This document shows, piece after piece, positions 45,201-56,900 of a stretch of DNA of 64,000 bases. The stretch lies in contig LSAX01000012.1 of the NCBI GenBank assembly GCA_001557505.1, positions 1,116,001 through 1,180,000 on the forward strand. Direction: 5' to 3'. The notes beneath the pieces were generated by a model. The model saw only the letters and a list, made by a program, of their open reading frames with translations, was not told the DNA's origin and did not search any database. The translations under genes and the position numbers were made by a program. Origin of the DNA: Reticulascus tulasneorum. Lineage: Eukaryota; Ascomycota; Sordariomycetes; Glomerellales; Reticulascaceae. Position 1 is the first letter of the stretch. Every line of letters starts with the position of its first letter.

Positions 45201-45988
45201 GAGGTTTACCTTAGACAAGCGAACTTTGTGTCCGAGGTCCAGTTGAAAGTTTTGGCCATCCACGGGAAGTACTTGGCTAAGCTGTAATGTCTGCCTAACA
45301 CGCCCCTAGAAATGGTCAGCCAATATCCGAACTTCAAGAGCTGCTAGGTCTCGTACTTAGGCGTGGATGTCGTGCCACTGGTAAAGCTCAGGATGCTTGT
45401 TGAGTCCGGTCCCACCAGAACATCTGGAGGCGCTGATGCTTTGCTTCCAGTGTCGGTAAAGACTTCCTTCCCGTCAACCTCGCCACCAGTGAGGTGGCCA
45501 TCGTCGCTCATCCGCAGCTCGGGTACTCGTAGCTTGAGGGATAGTTCCTCGTCAATGTACTTCTGGACACGCGGGGCGAAAGCACCATTCTCGTCCCTGG
45601 CTCTGCCAATGGTGATCAGGGCCTTTGGTTGTGAGACTTCAAGGTAGATCTGTTGTCTCGCCGGGGGGTACGCGGGGTCTAGGACAGTAATAGTGGCGCC
45701 GGCAGCAAGGGTTCCCATGAAGGCGATGACTAGTTCGACGGAGCGGTAGGCAAAGATCATGACGACATCGCCATTGGTGATGCCAGCCTCATGGAGCTGG
45801 TTGGCCACGATGTTGGACGCCTCACAAATCTGCTTATAGTTGAATCTCCTCTCGGGCGTGGTGGAGGAGGCCGTTTCTGTGACGCACGGCGCGTCGGGAT
45901 TCTTCAAAGCATTGTTGTGGAATATCTCGTGGATGGCGCCGATGTAGCCGCTCCAGTCGAGGTCGATGGTGGGATCGGGAAGCCCCAT
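42213..45988 (-). CDS. LYS2-like NRPS-like enzyme: adenylation - thiolation - reductase
   Basis: Five minus-strand exons (45988-45357, 45305-45210, 45156-44649, 44595-43027, 42965-42213) give about 1185 residues. The A domain has [12 protein letters not shown] (A3), [13 protein letters not shown] (A5), [14 protein letters not shown] and [15 protein letters not shown] (A7-A8), and NPNGKVD (A10). The carrier domain has [13 protein letters not shown] (phosphopantetheine serine). The reductase has [12 protein letters not shown] (NADPH) and [12 protein letters not shown] (YxxxK). Family members, including fungal alpha-aminoadipate reductase LYS2, activate an amino or carboxylic acid and reduce its thioester to an aldehyde. 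It starts at [12 protein letters not shown], about where the LYS2 A domain begins, so the N-terminal region of about 230 residues is absent; A3 also differs from canonical LYS2. Likely a paralogue, not the lysine enzyme. Intron 3 reads as AT-AC. Confidence 0.85.
44596..44648 (-). other. Probable AT-AC intron in the A-T-R enzyme gene
   Basis: On the minus strand the exon ends in GLAE codons; the intron begins ATAAGT and ends TTTAC (53 nt), and the next exon begins GGA TAT CTA (GYL). The joined GLAEGYLNDP is the conserved LYS2 order. Inside is a CTGCTAATG branch-like word. No GT-AG pair in this interval gives the right frame. ATAAGT with a matching AC end is the pattern of U2-type AT-AC introns, not the U12 ATATCC type. 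Confidence 0.6.
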
Positions 45989-46584
45989 GGCAGCAGCAAT
46001 ACAGCAAGATTTCTACCGAGTGGGAAGGCGGCTCGTGAGGAATGTGTCCCTGGAGCATAGGCCAAGCTGATATCCTGAAAAGAGTTGTTTCTATTGAGAA
46101 AGGTATGACACACAACTACGGCTCGAAAATGCAAAGAATTCTGCCGCACTCCGATCTTAGGAGGAGGGGGGGAGGAGGGGCACTTTTTCCTATTACGGTA
46201 GGCGGTCATAAGCAACCCTCCCTGACTGGCCCGCCTTTACAGATTTCAAGAGGAATGCAGTGCTGGATAATTAAAGTTCACCCCCCCCCCCGGGGGGATT
46301 GACCTGACCCCGTGAGTATCAAAACCGTCATCTAGTTAATACCTAGCTCTGATTGGAGCAATACTACGAACTACCTACCTTACTTCAGACTCGTTTGGGT
46401 TTTTTTTTGTTTTTGGCCAGGTCGAGGTAAGTTGAAAAGTTCTGACCCAAACCCCACTCTTTTAAAGAATACAAATTCCGAGGCAATTACATAGTACTTT
46501 TAGACTACCTAGGTAGGTAGTTAGTCACGTGTAAGGCGTTGCACATGAATGGCTAAGGTAGGTAGTCATTGCGAATCATGTGCT
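45989..46584. other. Upstream region of the A-T-R enzyme gene
   Basis: Holds G- and C-homopolymer runs (46160-46180, 46281-46300) and a T run near 46390. Open frames on the minus strand here do not look like the missing LYS2 N-terminus. The region ends at the second direct repeat. Confidence 0.35.
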
Positions 46585-47014
46585 GCGTTTCTGACTTGCT
46601 AGCCATCTTGACAGACTCGATCCTATCTATCAACTCTAGGTATGCTCACATAGTCAGAACGTGGCGAGCACATCGTATTTTGCTGGACAACCTTTGGCTG
46701 TGTGTTGTTCCATGAACTCCTGGAGCCGCTGCGGGGGTTCCGTATTCTTCGCCCAATGATGATAGTTCACAGCTATTATAGTACGCATAACAAATCCAAC
46801 CACTAGCACTGAAAAGTTCATTGAAAGCCATTGTAGTTAACTGCATTTCATCTATTGCAACGCTCGCTACATGATTGGTGTTCTTGTACAATCTGAGTGG
46901 CGGACAAGTTCATCCGAATCCGAGGCACAGTCGGTTCTACCCTAACGCCAAGGAATGCGACATCCGGCTTGCTGGCTCGCCCAGCTTCTTCAAGTTGTCT
47001 AGCAAGTCCACTAT
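46585..47014. repeat. Direct repeat copy 2 (truncated HET 5' end and promoter)
   Basis: Matches 41546-41930 in the same direction: GCGTTTCTGACTTGCTAG at its start, CAGACTCGATCCTATCT, then TTTCATCTATTG and AACGCTCGCTA, to TCTAGCAAGT near the end. Relative to copy 1 it keeps more C and G and has some 40 extra bases around 46690-46740. The HET codons stop after about 29, so this is a truncated relic and not a gene. The right end reaches the stop codon of the first LPMO gene. Confidence 0.75.
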
Positions 47015-48137
47015 CAGGAGTTAGTAATTATACTAGTGATAGCCGGCGATAAACAGGGTAGAACGGGATATAAGCCTACCTCCTTTCCTCCTGGGACTTC
47101 ATATGAGGTGAAGCCTGGTTGGTAGATCTGCAAATTCATTAGCACTATATCGAGATATAGGTTAGGGTAGAACTGACGTTGGCCGTATACCCAGGGTCCG
47201 TCTTCTTGAATGCGCCAGGGATATCAAGGGTTGGTGCGAACACGCTAGCTGCTGCAGTGCTACCAGTAACGTTTATCTGGGCACAGCTGGTATAGAACTA
47301 TGCACCCGGTTAACATTCTGCCCGCTCCTCTCTCTCGGTGCCGACGCGTATCCGTACCTGTGGAAGTCCACCGGGATTGTGGATGCCGAGTTGGGAAATT
47401 CGCAGCAGATACTCGCCGTTAGGTAAGCATGTAGGAATGTTTGCCGTGTAAGTCTCTGTGTCGCTGATTTAGTAATCAATCATCTAGTTACGACCACCTA
47501 AGAGACTCACGTCGAAGGGGCCATTGGGCCTGGCCGCCGCTGAAAGTCGGGCCTGGGATCATGACTTAGTACTCCATCCTTACACGAGTTAAAGAGACGA
47601 CCATACCAAAGTCCTTGAACTTCGCCCACTTTCCAGAACCATCATAGTCTTGCACAGATGCAGGGGCTTTGGAAAGGAACCTGTATACTTGTGAGCGCCG
47701 CTAATAATAGCCTCCGAACTTCGAGGTACATACAAGGAAATGGGTCCCTGGTGATAGACAGCCTAGACGTTCAAGCGTTAGAGAACCTGGAGCTAATTAA
47801 TCATCGCGGGAGGGCATTTCATACAGCATCGAGCGTGAAGGTGAAGGCTTCCCCGGGCTTGACGGGTGCCACGGTGGTATTACCACCAGTGTTTCCGCCA
47901 ACGTTACACCTCAGGTCCTTGGAGGCCAGATCTAGGGACCAATTAGACAGATTCGCACAATTGGCATTGTTCAGGGCTCTTGCCTGTGACGGGAGAGTTG
48001 TAATTGGTGTTCCTGCGGATGCTCTCGAAGACGCCCAACTTCTTCGTTCCAACGGAGAGTTGCTGGAAGATGTAATGACCCGACACATCACTGACGGCCA
48101 AGGAGAGGACCGCGACGAGTCCGAGTAGTCCCTTCAT
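47014..48137 (-). CDS. AA9 lytic polysaccharide monooxygenase 1
   Basis: Eight minus-strand exons (48137-47984, 47931-47825, 47762-47734, 47680-47607, 47552-47511, 47455-47358, 47297-47178, 47127-47014) give about 245 residues; all junctions keep frame. A 20-residue signal peptide ends in VSG, exposing His1 of [10 protein letters not shown], the first copper ligand. The second His is in AVYHQGP, and the axial Tyr in [22 protein letters not shown] and GEYLLRI are AA9 hallmarks. The enzyme cleaves cellulose or related glucans by oxidation outside the cell, needing an electron donor such as CDH. Intron 1 uses a GC donor. The last 20 or so residues (after YEVPGGKE) depart from the usual short AA9 end, and the stop sits at the edge of a duplicated segment, so the C-terminus is the least certain part. 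Confidence 0.82.
47932..47983 (-). other. GC-AG intron (intron 1 of LPMO 1)
   Basis: Donor GCAAGA, acceptor CTAG, 52 nt on the minus strand. Splicing gives [15 protein letters not shown], a strongly conserved AA9 stretch; no GT donor nearby gives this frame. It is the second GC-AG intron in the window. Confidence 0.7.
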
Positions 48138-50151
48138 GATTGATTTTGGCAAGTGGGGAAGGTATGTAGACTGATAGTTTGTTTGTCTATGTCTAGCGAG
48201 GCCGTGCACAAAACATTCCCGTGGATGCGACAGGCTCGAGGCTCCAGCCACGGGCCTTTATGTTTTTACGCAACATCTTCCACGGGCAAATAAATGCCGT
48301 CAAGCCAGTGAAATCTGTATATGAAACGGGCCGGAAGCCCCTCGTCCCTGGTGTTTACCACATGCTGATGGGTAGTAATCGATAGGGAAGCCCTGGTATG
48401 CCTGAGCATGCTGGGGGTGGACGTGGTGGGTGGCAATTGCCAACGGGTGGAATCTGATATACCGAGCATTACCACCTACCTACCTGAGGTGACACTGGGT
48501 GGGTAGTCAATCATCAGCCTTGGTGGCAATTCATCGGTTGCTGGCCACATAGGGATCTTGTGACGGGTAAGACTTGACCCAGCGCTGCCCGGAGGAACGC
48601 GTTGGTTGGCGACATTTTTTGCGGTTTAATTTCTACGACCAATGCCGTGTAGGCCTTTTCTGTGCTTGTAAATGGGCATGACACAGGGTCAGGCGGTACG
48701 GGAGTCGGCAAGGCGGGAGAGAGCATGATTCTCTTGCCTAGTTCTATGACGAATTAGAAAACCCACACAATGAGTGCGCACACTGACTGGTCCCCGATCT
48801 GGCACAGTGGGACGGAAGGGGGAATCTCGGAAGGTGGCTGGAAGTGGTGCGGACGCTGGCTATTTCTCTCGTTTAACCCGTGGAATATCTTGGAGTCCTG
48901 CATGGATGCCCCTACCAGGGAATTACGTGATATCCAAATGGCGACACGATGTAAACGATGTCTGGTCGCTTGGAGCACTTGGGTAGCATTCCCTAGATTT
49001 CGCCGTGCTACGGTGCCATGGCAGTAATGGCGGGAATTGTTGGAGCCAAGATGATGGATGATGATGCCAGTGGAGAGACGGGCCGTCCTAGACCAAATAA
49101 TTAGGGGGCTTTGAGAGGAAACTTAACCCACCTAATTACAGCGCATGCGATTCTGTTACAGCGGGCAGCGAAACGCCTAAGCTTACAACTATGGTGCCAC
49201 TGACTCCCGAGCGTTTACTTGAGGTCCACGGCACTTTAATTATATGTAGTTAGGGGTCCAATCCGTACAACTCCTTGGTGGTTCTAAAGTGGATTCTCAA
49301 TTCTAGCAAAGGGATCGGCGGTTAGGTACAGTTGGCATAGGAGAGAATCACGAGTCCTGCCATCTCTAAATCCCCCGAGATTGCCAGTCTGGGCTGCACC
49401 CAGCGGCTGACGGGACAAGGCGTCACGGGCGCCTTCGATTTTCTCTGTTAATTATGATCTTGCTTTCCAACTGCCAATGATTACGGCTTCATCTATCACG
49501 GATTTGCCATTTGCTCAGCAGACTGCTCGCCAGGTTGTTTACGAAACGCTTGCAGCACAAGCCAACCAGCCCATCGATTGCCACCCACCGAACAACACGA
49601 GACCTGAGCTGGCTTGACTAGCCCTGCAAAACTACCAGGTGCCGACATACAAGACAAGGCCAGGATGAGCGAAAACCTGGCGTGCCATTTGCTGGCGACT
49701 TTATGCACCCCACAATCCCAATCTACGCAAATTAAAGTTGCTCCTCATTGGTCTTTGCCGACGTGGTACTGCATTCGACCCTCTACACGTGTAGACCACG
49801 GAGATCTTCACAAAGGCGGAACGGCGGCAGGATCTTGGTTTGTGTCTCACACATTCTTAATTCCTTCTCGGTCCACCAATGATCGAGACCATGGTATTGA
49901 GGCAACTAGGTGGTCGAATGGCTCTATTTCAGTTGTCGCTGAAAGGAGCCCGCGCGGGACTGACCTACTCTACAAGTATCTACAGATGCGATGAAATAGC
50001 GGCTCACTTTCGCTGCCATCAGAGAACGAGTCTTCACACAAGATGGGTGATGAGGATCCTTTAAATGACCATGCCCAACGCCGACTGTGCCCCCTCGTGT
50101 TACTCCTCAACAGACAAATGATGCGGGACCTTGTACTTGGTTAGCCTTCAT
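48138..50151. other. 2-kb intergenic region between the two LPMO genes
   Basis: Contains the promoter of LPMO 1 and the 3' flank of LPMO 2. Short open frames on both strands have no motif. I see no repeat or RNA gene. Confidence 0.4.
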
Positions 50152-51258
50152 TTATTGGGCAAATATCGGTGCTGACATGATGGGATAGGACTGACCTGGA
50201 ATTGTGTAGCCATTCTTCAGCCCGCTGTATATATCAACCACGATTCCGGGGTCGTTGGCCTGCCACATATAATCAGCAAGAGTCTGGACTCGGAGGGCGC
50301 ATGCTCCGTACCTTGTAGACCCCCGGGATGCTATACGTCTGAGGCTTCTTGGAGCCAGTCCCACCAGTTATCTCCAGCTGAGCGCATTCCATCTGCAGCG
50401 GTTAGCTTAAGGTAGCATTCCGAGCATGAGCCACGACAGATGGGCACTTACATAGAGCTGCGCGCCGCCAGGAGATCTGGCTCCGTGAAGTGCAATCATC
50501 TCGGCTCGCAGGAGGTATTGCCCGTCCTCGATGCACTCGGGAATGTGAATGACATGCTTGCCCTGGTTCTTGATGACAGTCTCGGTGCCCCACACGTTGT
50601 TTGCGAGTCCCGATCGCTGGACGTTGAACCTGCAAGCCTGATCAGCGGACATTCTCTGGTGATGCTCGAGTCTTGGTTACCATCCGGCCCCAGGGCCTTT
50701 ATCTGTCAGAGCATTGGTCACCTTCTTCAAGTATGCCAAAGTCGGTCCCTAGATCCTGTCAGCATTTGATTTGGGAGCAGGGAGCATTGCGACATACCTT
50801 GTGGCTTGGATCCATAACTTCGCCCGGCCCAGCTATGTGTGCGTCAGCATTACATACACAGATATCTTCTGGCACCACACGGACATGTTAGGGTATGCCT
50901 CCAGACGGCGGTGACATTCGTGCCGGCCTTGACCTGGATGATCTTGTCCGACGGGCTGGTCGGGTTGGGTGGCCCGTTGCAAGCAATACTCTGAGAGCTC
51001 ACATCCGTTTGAGGCTGAGAGGTATTAGATGGAGGGCGCGATCAAAGGCAGAGATTACGTTGAGACTCACCCCGTCATAGGTGGGAACCCGGACTCCATG
51101 TCCAACGCCTTTTGAGACTGATTAGCGGGTTTATCATTCGGGGTGGACGCAGATTCTGTACCGAGTGCCTTGCCATCTACTTCTAGCTGGACAAAGATGG
51201 TATGAGCTTGGGCAATTGCAGCTATGCCACCGGCCAGCAACACATTCACCAGCTTCAT
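50152..51258 (-). CDS. AA9 lytic polysaccharide monooxygenase 2
   Basis: Eight minus-strand exons (51258-51162, 51117-51071, 51014-50885, 50832-50798, 50748-50681, 50629-50452, 50392-50312, 50259-50152) give about 247 residues. An 18-residue signal peptide ends in AQA before His1 of [11 protein letters not shown]. Splicing rebuilds [28 protein letters not shown], a second His in DPSHKGPTLAY, and [12 protein letters not shown] for the axial Tyr, all in AA9 order. There is no CBM1. The C-terminus ends [17 protein letters not shown]. All introns (44-59 nt) are GT-AG, though intron 3 has a weak donor (GTCCGT). It is transcribed away from the CDH gene, sharing the 2.7-kb upstream region with it. 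Likely secreted and active on cellulose; C1/C4 specificity cannot be told. Confidence 0.87.
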
Positions 51259-53991
51259 TGTGAAATGAGGATACTTGAACAGGATCTCGGCTTATGTTGG
51301 CGAGTTCGGCTCCACTAACGAATTCTTAGAGTTACACGAGACATGACATATGAAAGGTTCAACCGCCAGTTGACGATATACAGCTGGAAACACGTAGATA
51401 TATCTACTTCATGACGGCTACGGCATGAACACCAAGATCTACCAATTTTCGGTCTGCCGCTATCCTCGTCGATGATTCTCTTGGTGCCAGACATAAACAG
51501 GAGTCAACACCAAGGAAAGGGATATCGGCCGCGGAGCGAAGTCAACCGAGCCCGGTTTGGACAATTCTCATGCGCCACAGATGGCTGAGCCAAGCCTCGG
51601 CAAGCCGAGCAGTACCCAAAGCAGACTCGAGTTGACACTCCCAACCTGGACGCAAGCCATGTGGTGGGTGGGGACCGGGAGCAGATGCCCTATGCAGCAC
51701 ATCGATGACAGGTCGGTAATCAATGCCAAATGATAGGTCGAGTCGCGTGGTCAAGGCCGATGGAGGAGGGACCACAGCATGTTCTCACTCGAGGGTAGAT
51801 TCTTGCATCCAGCCTAATATTCCTGGACGTGGCACACCGCGACTGCACAGCAGAGGCATACCAGATGGTAACCGATATGCGAATTCGGGCCCGGGCACGG
51901 GTATCGACTTGGCTGACCTGTGGCTACGTGAGGGACCCGATGTTGCTGACGAGCGATGCCACGCAAGATGGGCACGCAGGTACGTTAAGGGTGCCTGGTA
52001 ATTTGCGGGAGAAGGATGGGAAGAAGGATGAGATTGAGGGAAGCAGATCCCATCAAGACACGGGACGGACGCTACTGTGGAGAAGGGGGGGTTAATGCGA
52101 AAATTGCAGAGGCAGAAGGCCAGAGGCCAGAGAAAGTCAATTCGGAGGAGGAGCGGAGGAGCTATAGCAGTTGATGAAGGGCAATATCGTGGGTTTCACT
52201 CTGAGCTTTCAGAGGACTTTATCCAAAGTAGCCCAAATTAATCCGTTTCTCAGGCTGGCCTTTACTGACCTCGGCCCCCCCCAGGAGAATAGAGAGGAAT
52301 TTGGTTAGTTGAAGGAAGAGGAGGCAAAACGAGAAGAAGAAAAAAAGGACAGAAGATCAAATTTGTCTCGTGTATGGTAAAGTGGACGAGAGAAAGGATA
52401 ATAGATAGTCTGGGACCAAAGTCCCTCCATCTCTTTATATTACCTACGTACACCATCCATCTCTTAGCCAGAGGACAGGTGGTCACTTTTCTCCAAAGTT
52501 CCCCCAGGAACCAATGTCGACGTCATGCCTGGGAGCGATTCCGGCGTGGGGTGGCCTTATTGCCAATCGGGATGCCCAAGGCAAGGGAAACCCAATTGTC
52601 TCGATATCTATTGGATTCCATTCACTTGGGACGATTCACGTATCGATGAGAGTGATGATGGGATGATACGACGTAACTTAACCCGTGACCTGAGGAGAGG
52701 GCCCGGCCGGTCCGGCGTTTGTGCCGTCGCTCGCTGTGGCTGCTTGAGATATAGCGGGGTATGATTAAATGAGCGGTGCAGTGTAAGTTGGATATGGATG
52801 GGTTTGGCCTGGCCCGACCGGCTGGCTGAGTCCCAGGGTCGTGGATACCTATAAGCGCCTGTAGCCTATAGCCTGTATTAGAGACCTTTGCCTTCCAGTT
52901 CTAATTACCTTCAATAGTATTAGTTAGGTGCAGCATAGCCCCCCCGGCCGCCATAACGTCGCTAATTACGGGCGGCCATGTGCATCATATTGGATAGCAG
53001 GACAGTGGAGTGGAGCGTGACGGCTGTCCTGGACTGTCGGGCCGCATCAACTTGCTTTTCCCATCGTTGCGGTTGTCTCTCTCAGGCTGCAGCGGTCTCT
53101 CTCAGGCTGCAGCGGTCTCTCTCAGGCTGCAGCGGTGCTCTCTGGTCTAATTACTGGGCTGGGGACATTTCCTCCCTCCAGGGTATCTTGGGGTACCTCG
53201 GGTGCTACGGTATTAACAGTAGGTCCACTGGGTACAGTAGGTAATAGGCGATCATTACAGTGCTCCCTCCGCTTTCCCCAATCAACCTCCAACCGGGCGC
53301 CGGACCAACCCCAGCTCGTATCTCTGTGTGGCTTTTGGACTTGACCCCATTTTTTCGCCTCATCTATCAATCTCACTTATATGATATTCCCCCCAAATAT
53401 TCTCCGCAACTTTAAGCATTCTCGAAGAACTCGCCTCGATCCGCTCCATGCACGCCCTCTGGACTGGAACTCATTGGATCAACACTCCGGCAGAATCTCT
53501 CGGCATCATACATTCGACCGGCTGGCACGAAGAAGGCGGGGGCATAGATAGATGAGAACTTGATGCCGTCGGGTCCCTCTCCACCCTCGTCCGCGTCTCT
53601 CGTTAACGCGCTGCCCACTCTCTCTCGCCACCCCATCCTTCGTCTCCGCCTTTCATGAACGCCGTTGATCTCTTCTTTACCCCATGATTTTCATTTCAGT
53701 CATGGCATACGGCCAATCTGCCGCTGTTACAGCCCGGTTGATCCAACCTATCGGTGAAGTTCCATTTCGGAGCATCATGACCGCACCCATAGTGCCAGAC
53801 ATTTGGAGATATCCTTCGGGAATCAACCGCCCAGCTGCCCGTTCCTGTTTCTCCTGTACCTGCAGCGCCCGTTGGCCAGTCTTGTCTTAATAAACCGCCT
53901 GCCCTTCCTCACCACTTGCTCCGTCCTGATCCCCTACCCTCGCCCGCCCCTCCCCATACGCCAATCACCCCGTTCCAGCAGCGAGTCCACC
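51259..53991. promoter_or_regulatory. Shared upstream region of LPMO 2 and cellobiose dehydrogenase
   Basis: 2.7 kb between divergent start codons, with no supported gene. It includes three tandem 20-bp units at 53076-53135. Pyrimidine-rich sequence before the CDH start (53900-53990) is typical of fungal 5' UTRs. Binding sites for cellulase regulators are expected but I did not prove any. Confidence 0.45.
53076..53135. repeat. Three tandem 20-bp units in the LPMO 2 / CDH intergenic region
   Basis: The unit TCTCTCTCAGGCTGCAGCGG occurs three times without change. It lies about 860 bp upstream of the CDH start. Perfect identity suggests recent expansion; the GGCTGCAGC core is nearly palindromic. 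Confidence 0.85.
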
Positions 53992-56900
53992 ATGCAGATG
54001 CGACGGCGTTTCACAGGCGCCGCTCTTGCGGTCGCCTCACTTTGTAAGTTTGCCCGCCCGCCCGCCTCCGCTTGCCTGAGGGGGGACTCGAGGACTTACA
54101 CAATGCAGATCTCCAGCTATGCGCCGCTCAGGAACCCGCTCTGTATACCGATGCAGCCACCGGTATCACCTTCGGCACCTGGGGAGTTCAGGGTAACGCA
54201 CCCGCTCCGGGTTCGTCTGCTCCCGCCGGAGGCTACACGTTCGGCCTGGCACTTCCCGAGAACGCCTTGACCACGGACAGCACTGAGTACATTGGATTGC
54301 TGGTAGGTTGAACCCCCGAAGATTGCCCGTATTTGGACAGTTGGCTGAGTATCTGGCAGAGATGTACCGGCGGCTGGTGTGGCCTATCGCACGGAGAATA
54401 CGGCCAAATGACCAATTCGCTCCTCCTCATGGCCTGGCCGCACGAGGGCCAGGTCTACACCTCGTTCCGTTTCGCCACTGGATACCAAGCCCCTGGCCTG
54501 TACACCGGAGACGCCAAATTGACGCAGATCAGCTCCAAAGTCAACGGGACCAGCTTCGAGGTCCTTTACAGGTGCGAGAGATGCTTTTCGTGGAATCAGG
54601 AGGGCGCAGCCGGTAAGGTTGCCACAAGCAGCGGGTCACTCATCTTGGGCCGGGCTCAAGCCAAGGCCGCGGTCCAGAACGCCGGCTGCCCGAATGAGAT
54701 CACCTTTGGATATCACAACGACGGATTTGCGCAGTGGGGCGCTCCGCTGGCCAAGGTTGTCAGCCCGTCCTATGCGTCCTGGGCAGCCCTCGCCACCAAG
54801 TCGTTCTCCGGGGCCTGCTTCGGTGTACCAAGTGTTTCCCAGCCAGCCACTCCAACGGCAACCAGTGCCAGCGTCACGGCCAGCCCGACGGTCTCAGCTC
54901 CTGGAACCACTGTTACAGAGGTGACCTCTGAGCCCGCTCCGAGCACTACGTCCTCAGCCAAGCCGGCTCCAACCGGATGCACCAGCGGTGCATCTTCCAA
55001 GACTTACGACTACATCGTGGCCGGTGGAGGAGCAGGTGGCATTCCCATCGCAGATCGTCTGAGCGAAGCAGGATACAGCGTGCTCCTTATAGAGAAAGGT
55101 CCGCCATCTTCTGGTCGATATGGTGGCACCATGAAGCCCGCATGGCTGGAAGGCACCAATCTTACTCGATTCGATGTCCCGGGTCTCTGCAATCAGATCT
55201 GGGTTGATTCAGATGGCATCGCATGTACCGATACTGACCAAATGGCCGGATGTGTTCTTGGTGGCGGTACAGCCGTGAATGCGGGTCTGTGGTGGAAGGT
55301 AAGGCTACTCCCCCAATCCAATCTGGAATAATATACTAACATCAATTTTCTTGCAAGCCTAACCCATTGGATTGGGATCTCAATTTCCCCAAGGGCTGGA
55401 GCAACAATGATGTTGCTGGCGCCACCCGACGAACTTTCGCTCGTATCCCGGGAACCACTGTCCCATCAATGGACGGCAAGCTTTACAGACAAGAAGGATT
55501 CAATGTGCTGGCAGGCGGACTGAGACAATCCGGTTACACGGAACTTGCCAGGCCAAATGATAACCCTAACTTGAAGAATCACACTTTCAGCCACACTGCC
55601 TTCATGTTCAGCGTAAGAACCCCCCTTTCGGGTGTAAGAGCCAACAACGCTAACTTTGTTTTCAGGGTGGTGAGAGAGGCGGTCCGTTGGGAACATACCT
55701 CGCTTCAGCTGTTAAACGCAACACCTTCACGTTGTGGACTAACACTGCTGTCAAGAAGGTTGTCCGTACAGGCGGTCTCATCACCGGCGTCGAGGTGGAA
55801 TGTGCAGGCAACAACGGCCGCACCGGCATCATCAACGTTGCACCTAACGGTGGTCGTGTTATCCTGTCCGCTGGTACCTTCGGATCAGCAAAGATTCTAC
55901 TGCGAAGTGAGTTTAACCCACCCCCCCCCCCCCCCCCCCCCCCCAAGACCTATGCAGTGGCTAACAGGATGAAGGCGGCATTGGACCAGAAGATCAGCTC
56001 AAGGTCGTCCAATCCTCGGCCGATGGCCCCACTTTAGCTGCTGAACAGTCCTGGATCAATCTACCAGTGGGGTACAACATTGTCGATCACGTCAACGTAG
56101 GAGAACACCCCCCTCCAAGCTTGAAATGAACCACAACTGACCTCGCTGCTAGACGGACATGGTCGTTGAGCATCCTGACGTGATTCCATACGACTTCTAC
56201 GAATCGTGGGTAACGCCTAATCCCGTTGATAAAGAGTTGTATCTTGGTGAGTTTCGTCAATTTGCAACGTGAAGTTTGCAGCCTCAAGTTTGAGTTGGAT
56301 TGTCTAACAAGACTAGGTAAACGTTCCGGTATACTCGCCACTGCTGCCCCAAATATTGGACCAATGGTGAGTAGTTCTGAAACCAGTGCAATGCAATGCC
56401 CTGCTAACGGTTGCGAAGATCTGGGAAGAGATCAAGGGCAAAGACGGCATTGTTCGTCAGCTCCAGTGGACTTCTCGAGTTGAAGGAAGCTTGGGTGTCG
56501 ACTCTCCTTGTAAGTACATGTCTGGTTCTTTTCCTAGAGATATAAGCTAATGGAGTGGCTGTAGTTGCCATGACTATGAGCCAGTACCTTGGACGAGGTT
56601 CCACCTCTCGAGGACGCATGTCCATCACCCCAAGATTGGATACTGTAAGTAAAAGCCCATTCTCTTCTCAAACGCATTCTAATTAGGCCAAGGTCATCTC
56701 TGTCGTCCCATATCTCCGCGATCAGAATGATGTGGATGCCGTCATTGAAGGCATCGACAAGATGCGTAACGCCTTGAAGGGCGTCGCGAACCTCACCTTC
56801 CTCCAGCCTGCGGCAAATGTGACGACAATCGACTATGTCAAGAACGTAAGTGAACAGCTTGTCGTGATATGACTGATATGTTTCTAATGTTGCCTCGCAG

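Noticed and set aside
32933..45988. Secondary-metabolite cluster from the FAD monooxygenase to the A-T-R enzyme
   Set aside because: Membrane protein and HET genes lie between, and there is no transporter, regulator or further tailoring gene next to the A-T-R gene.
53076..53135. CRISPR-like array
   Set aside because: The three units are directly joined without spacers, in a eukaryotic genome; a simple tandem repeat.
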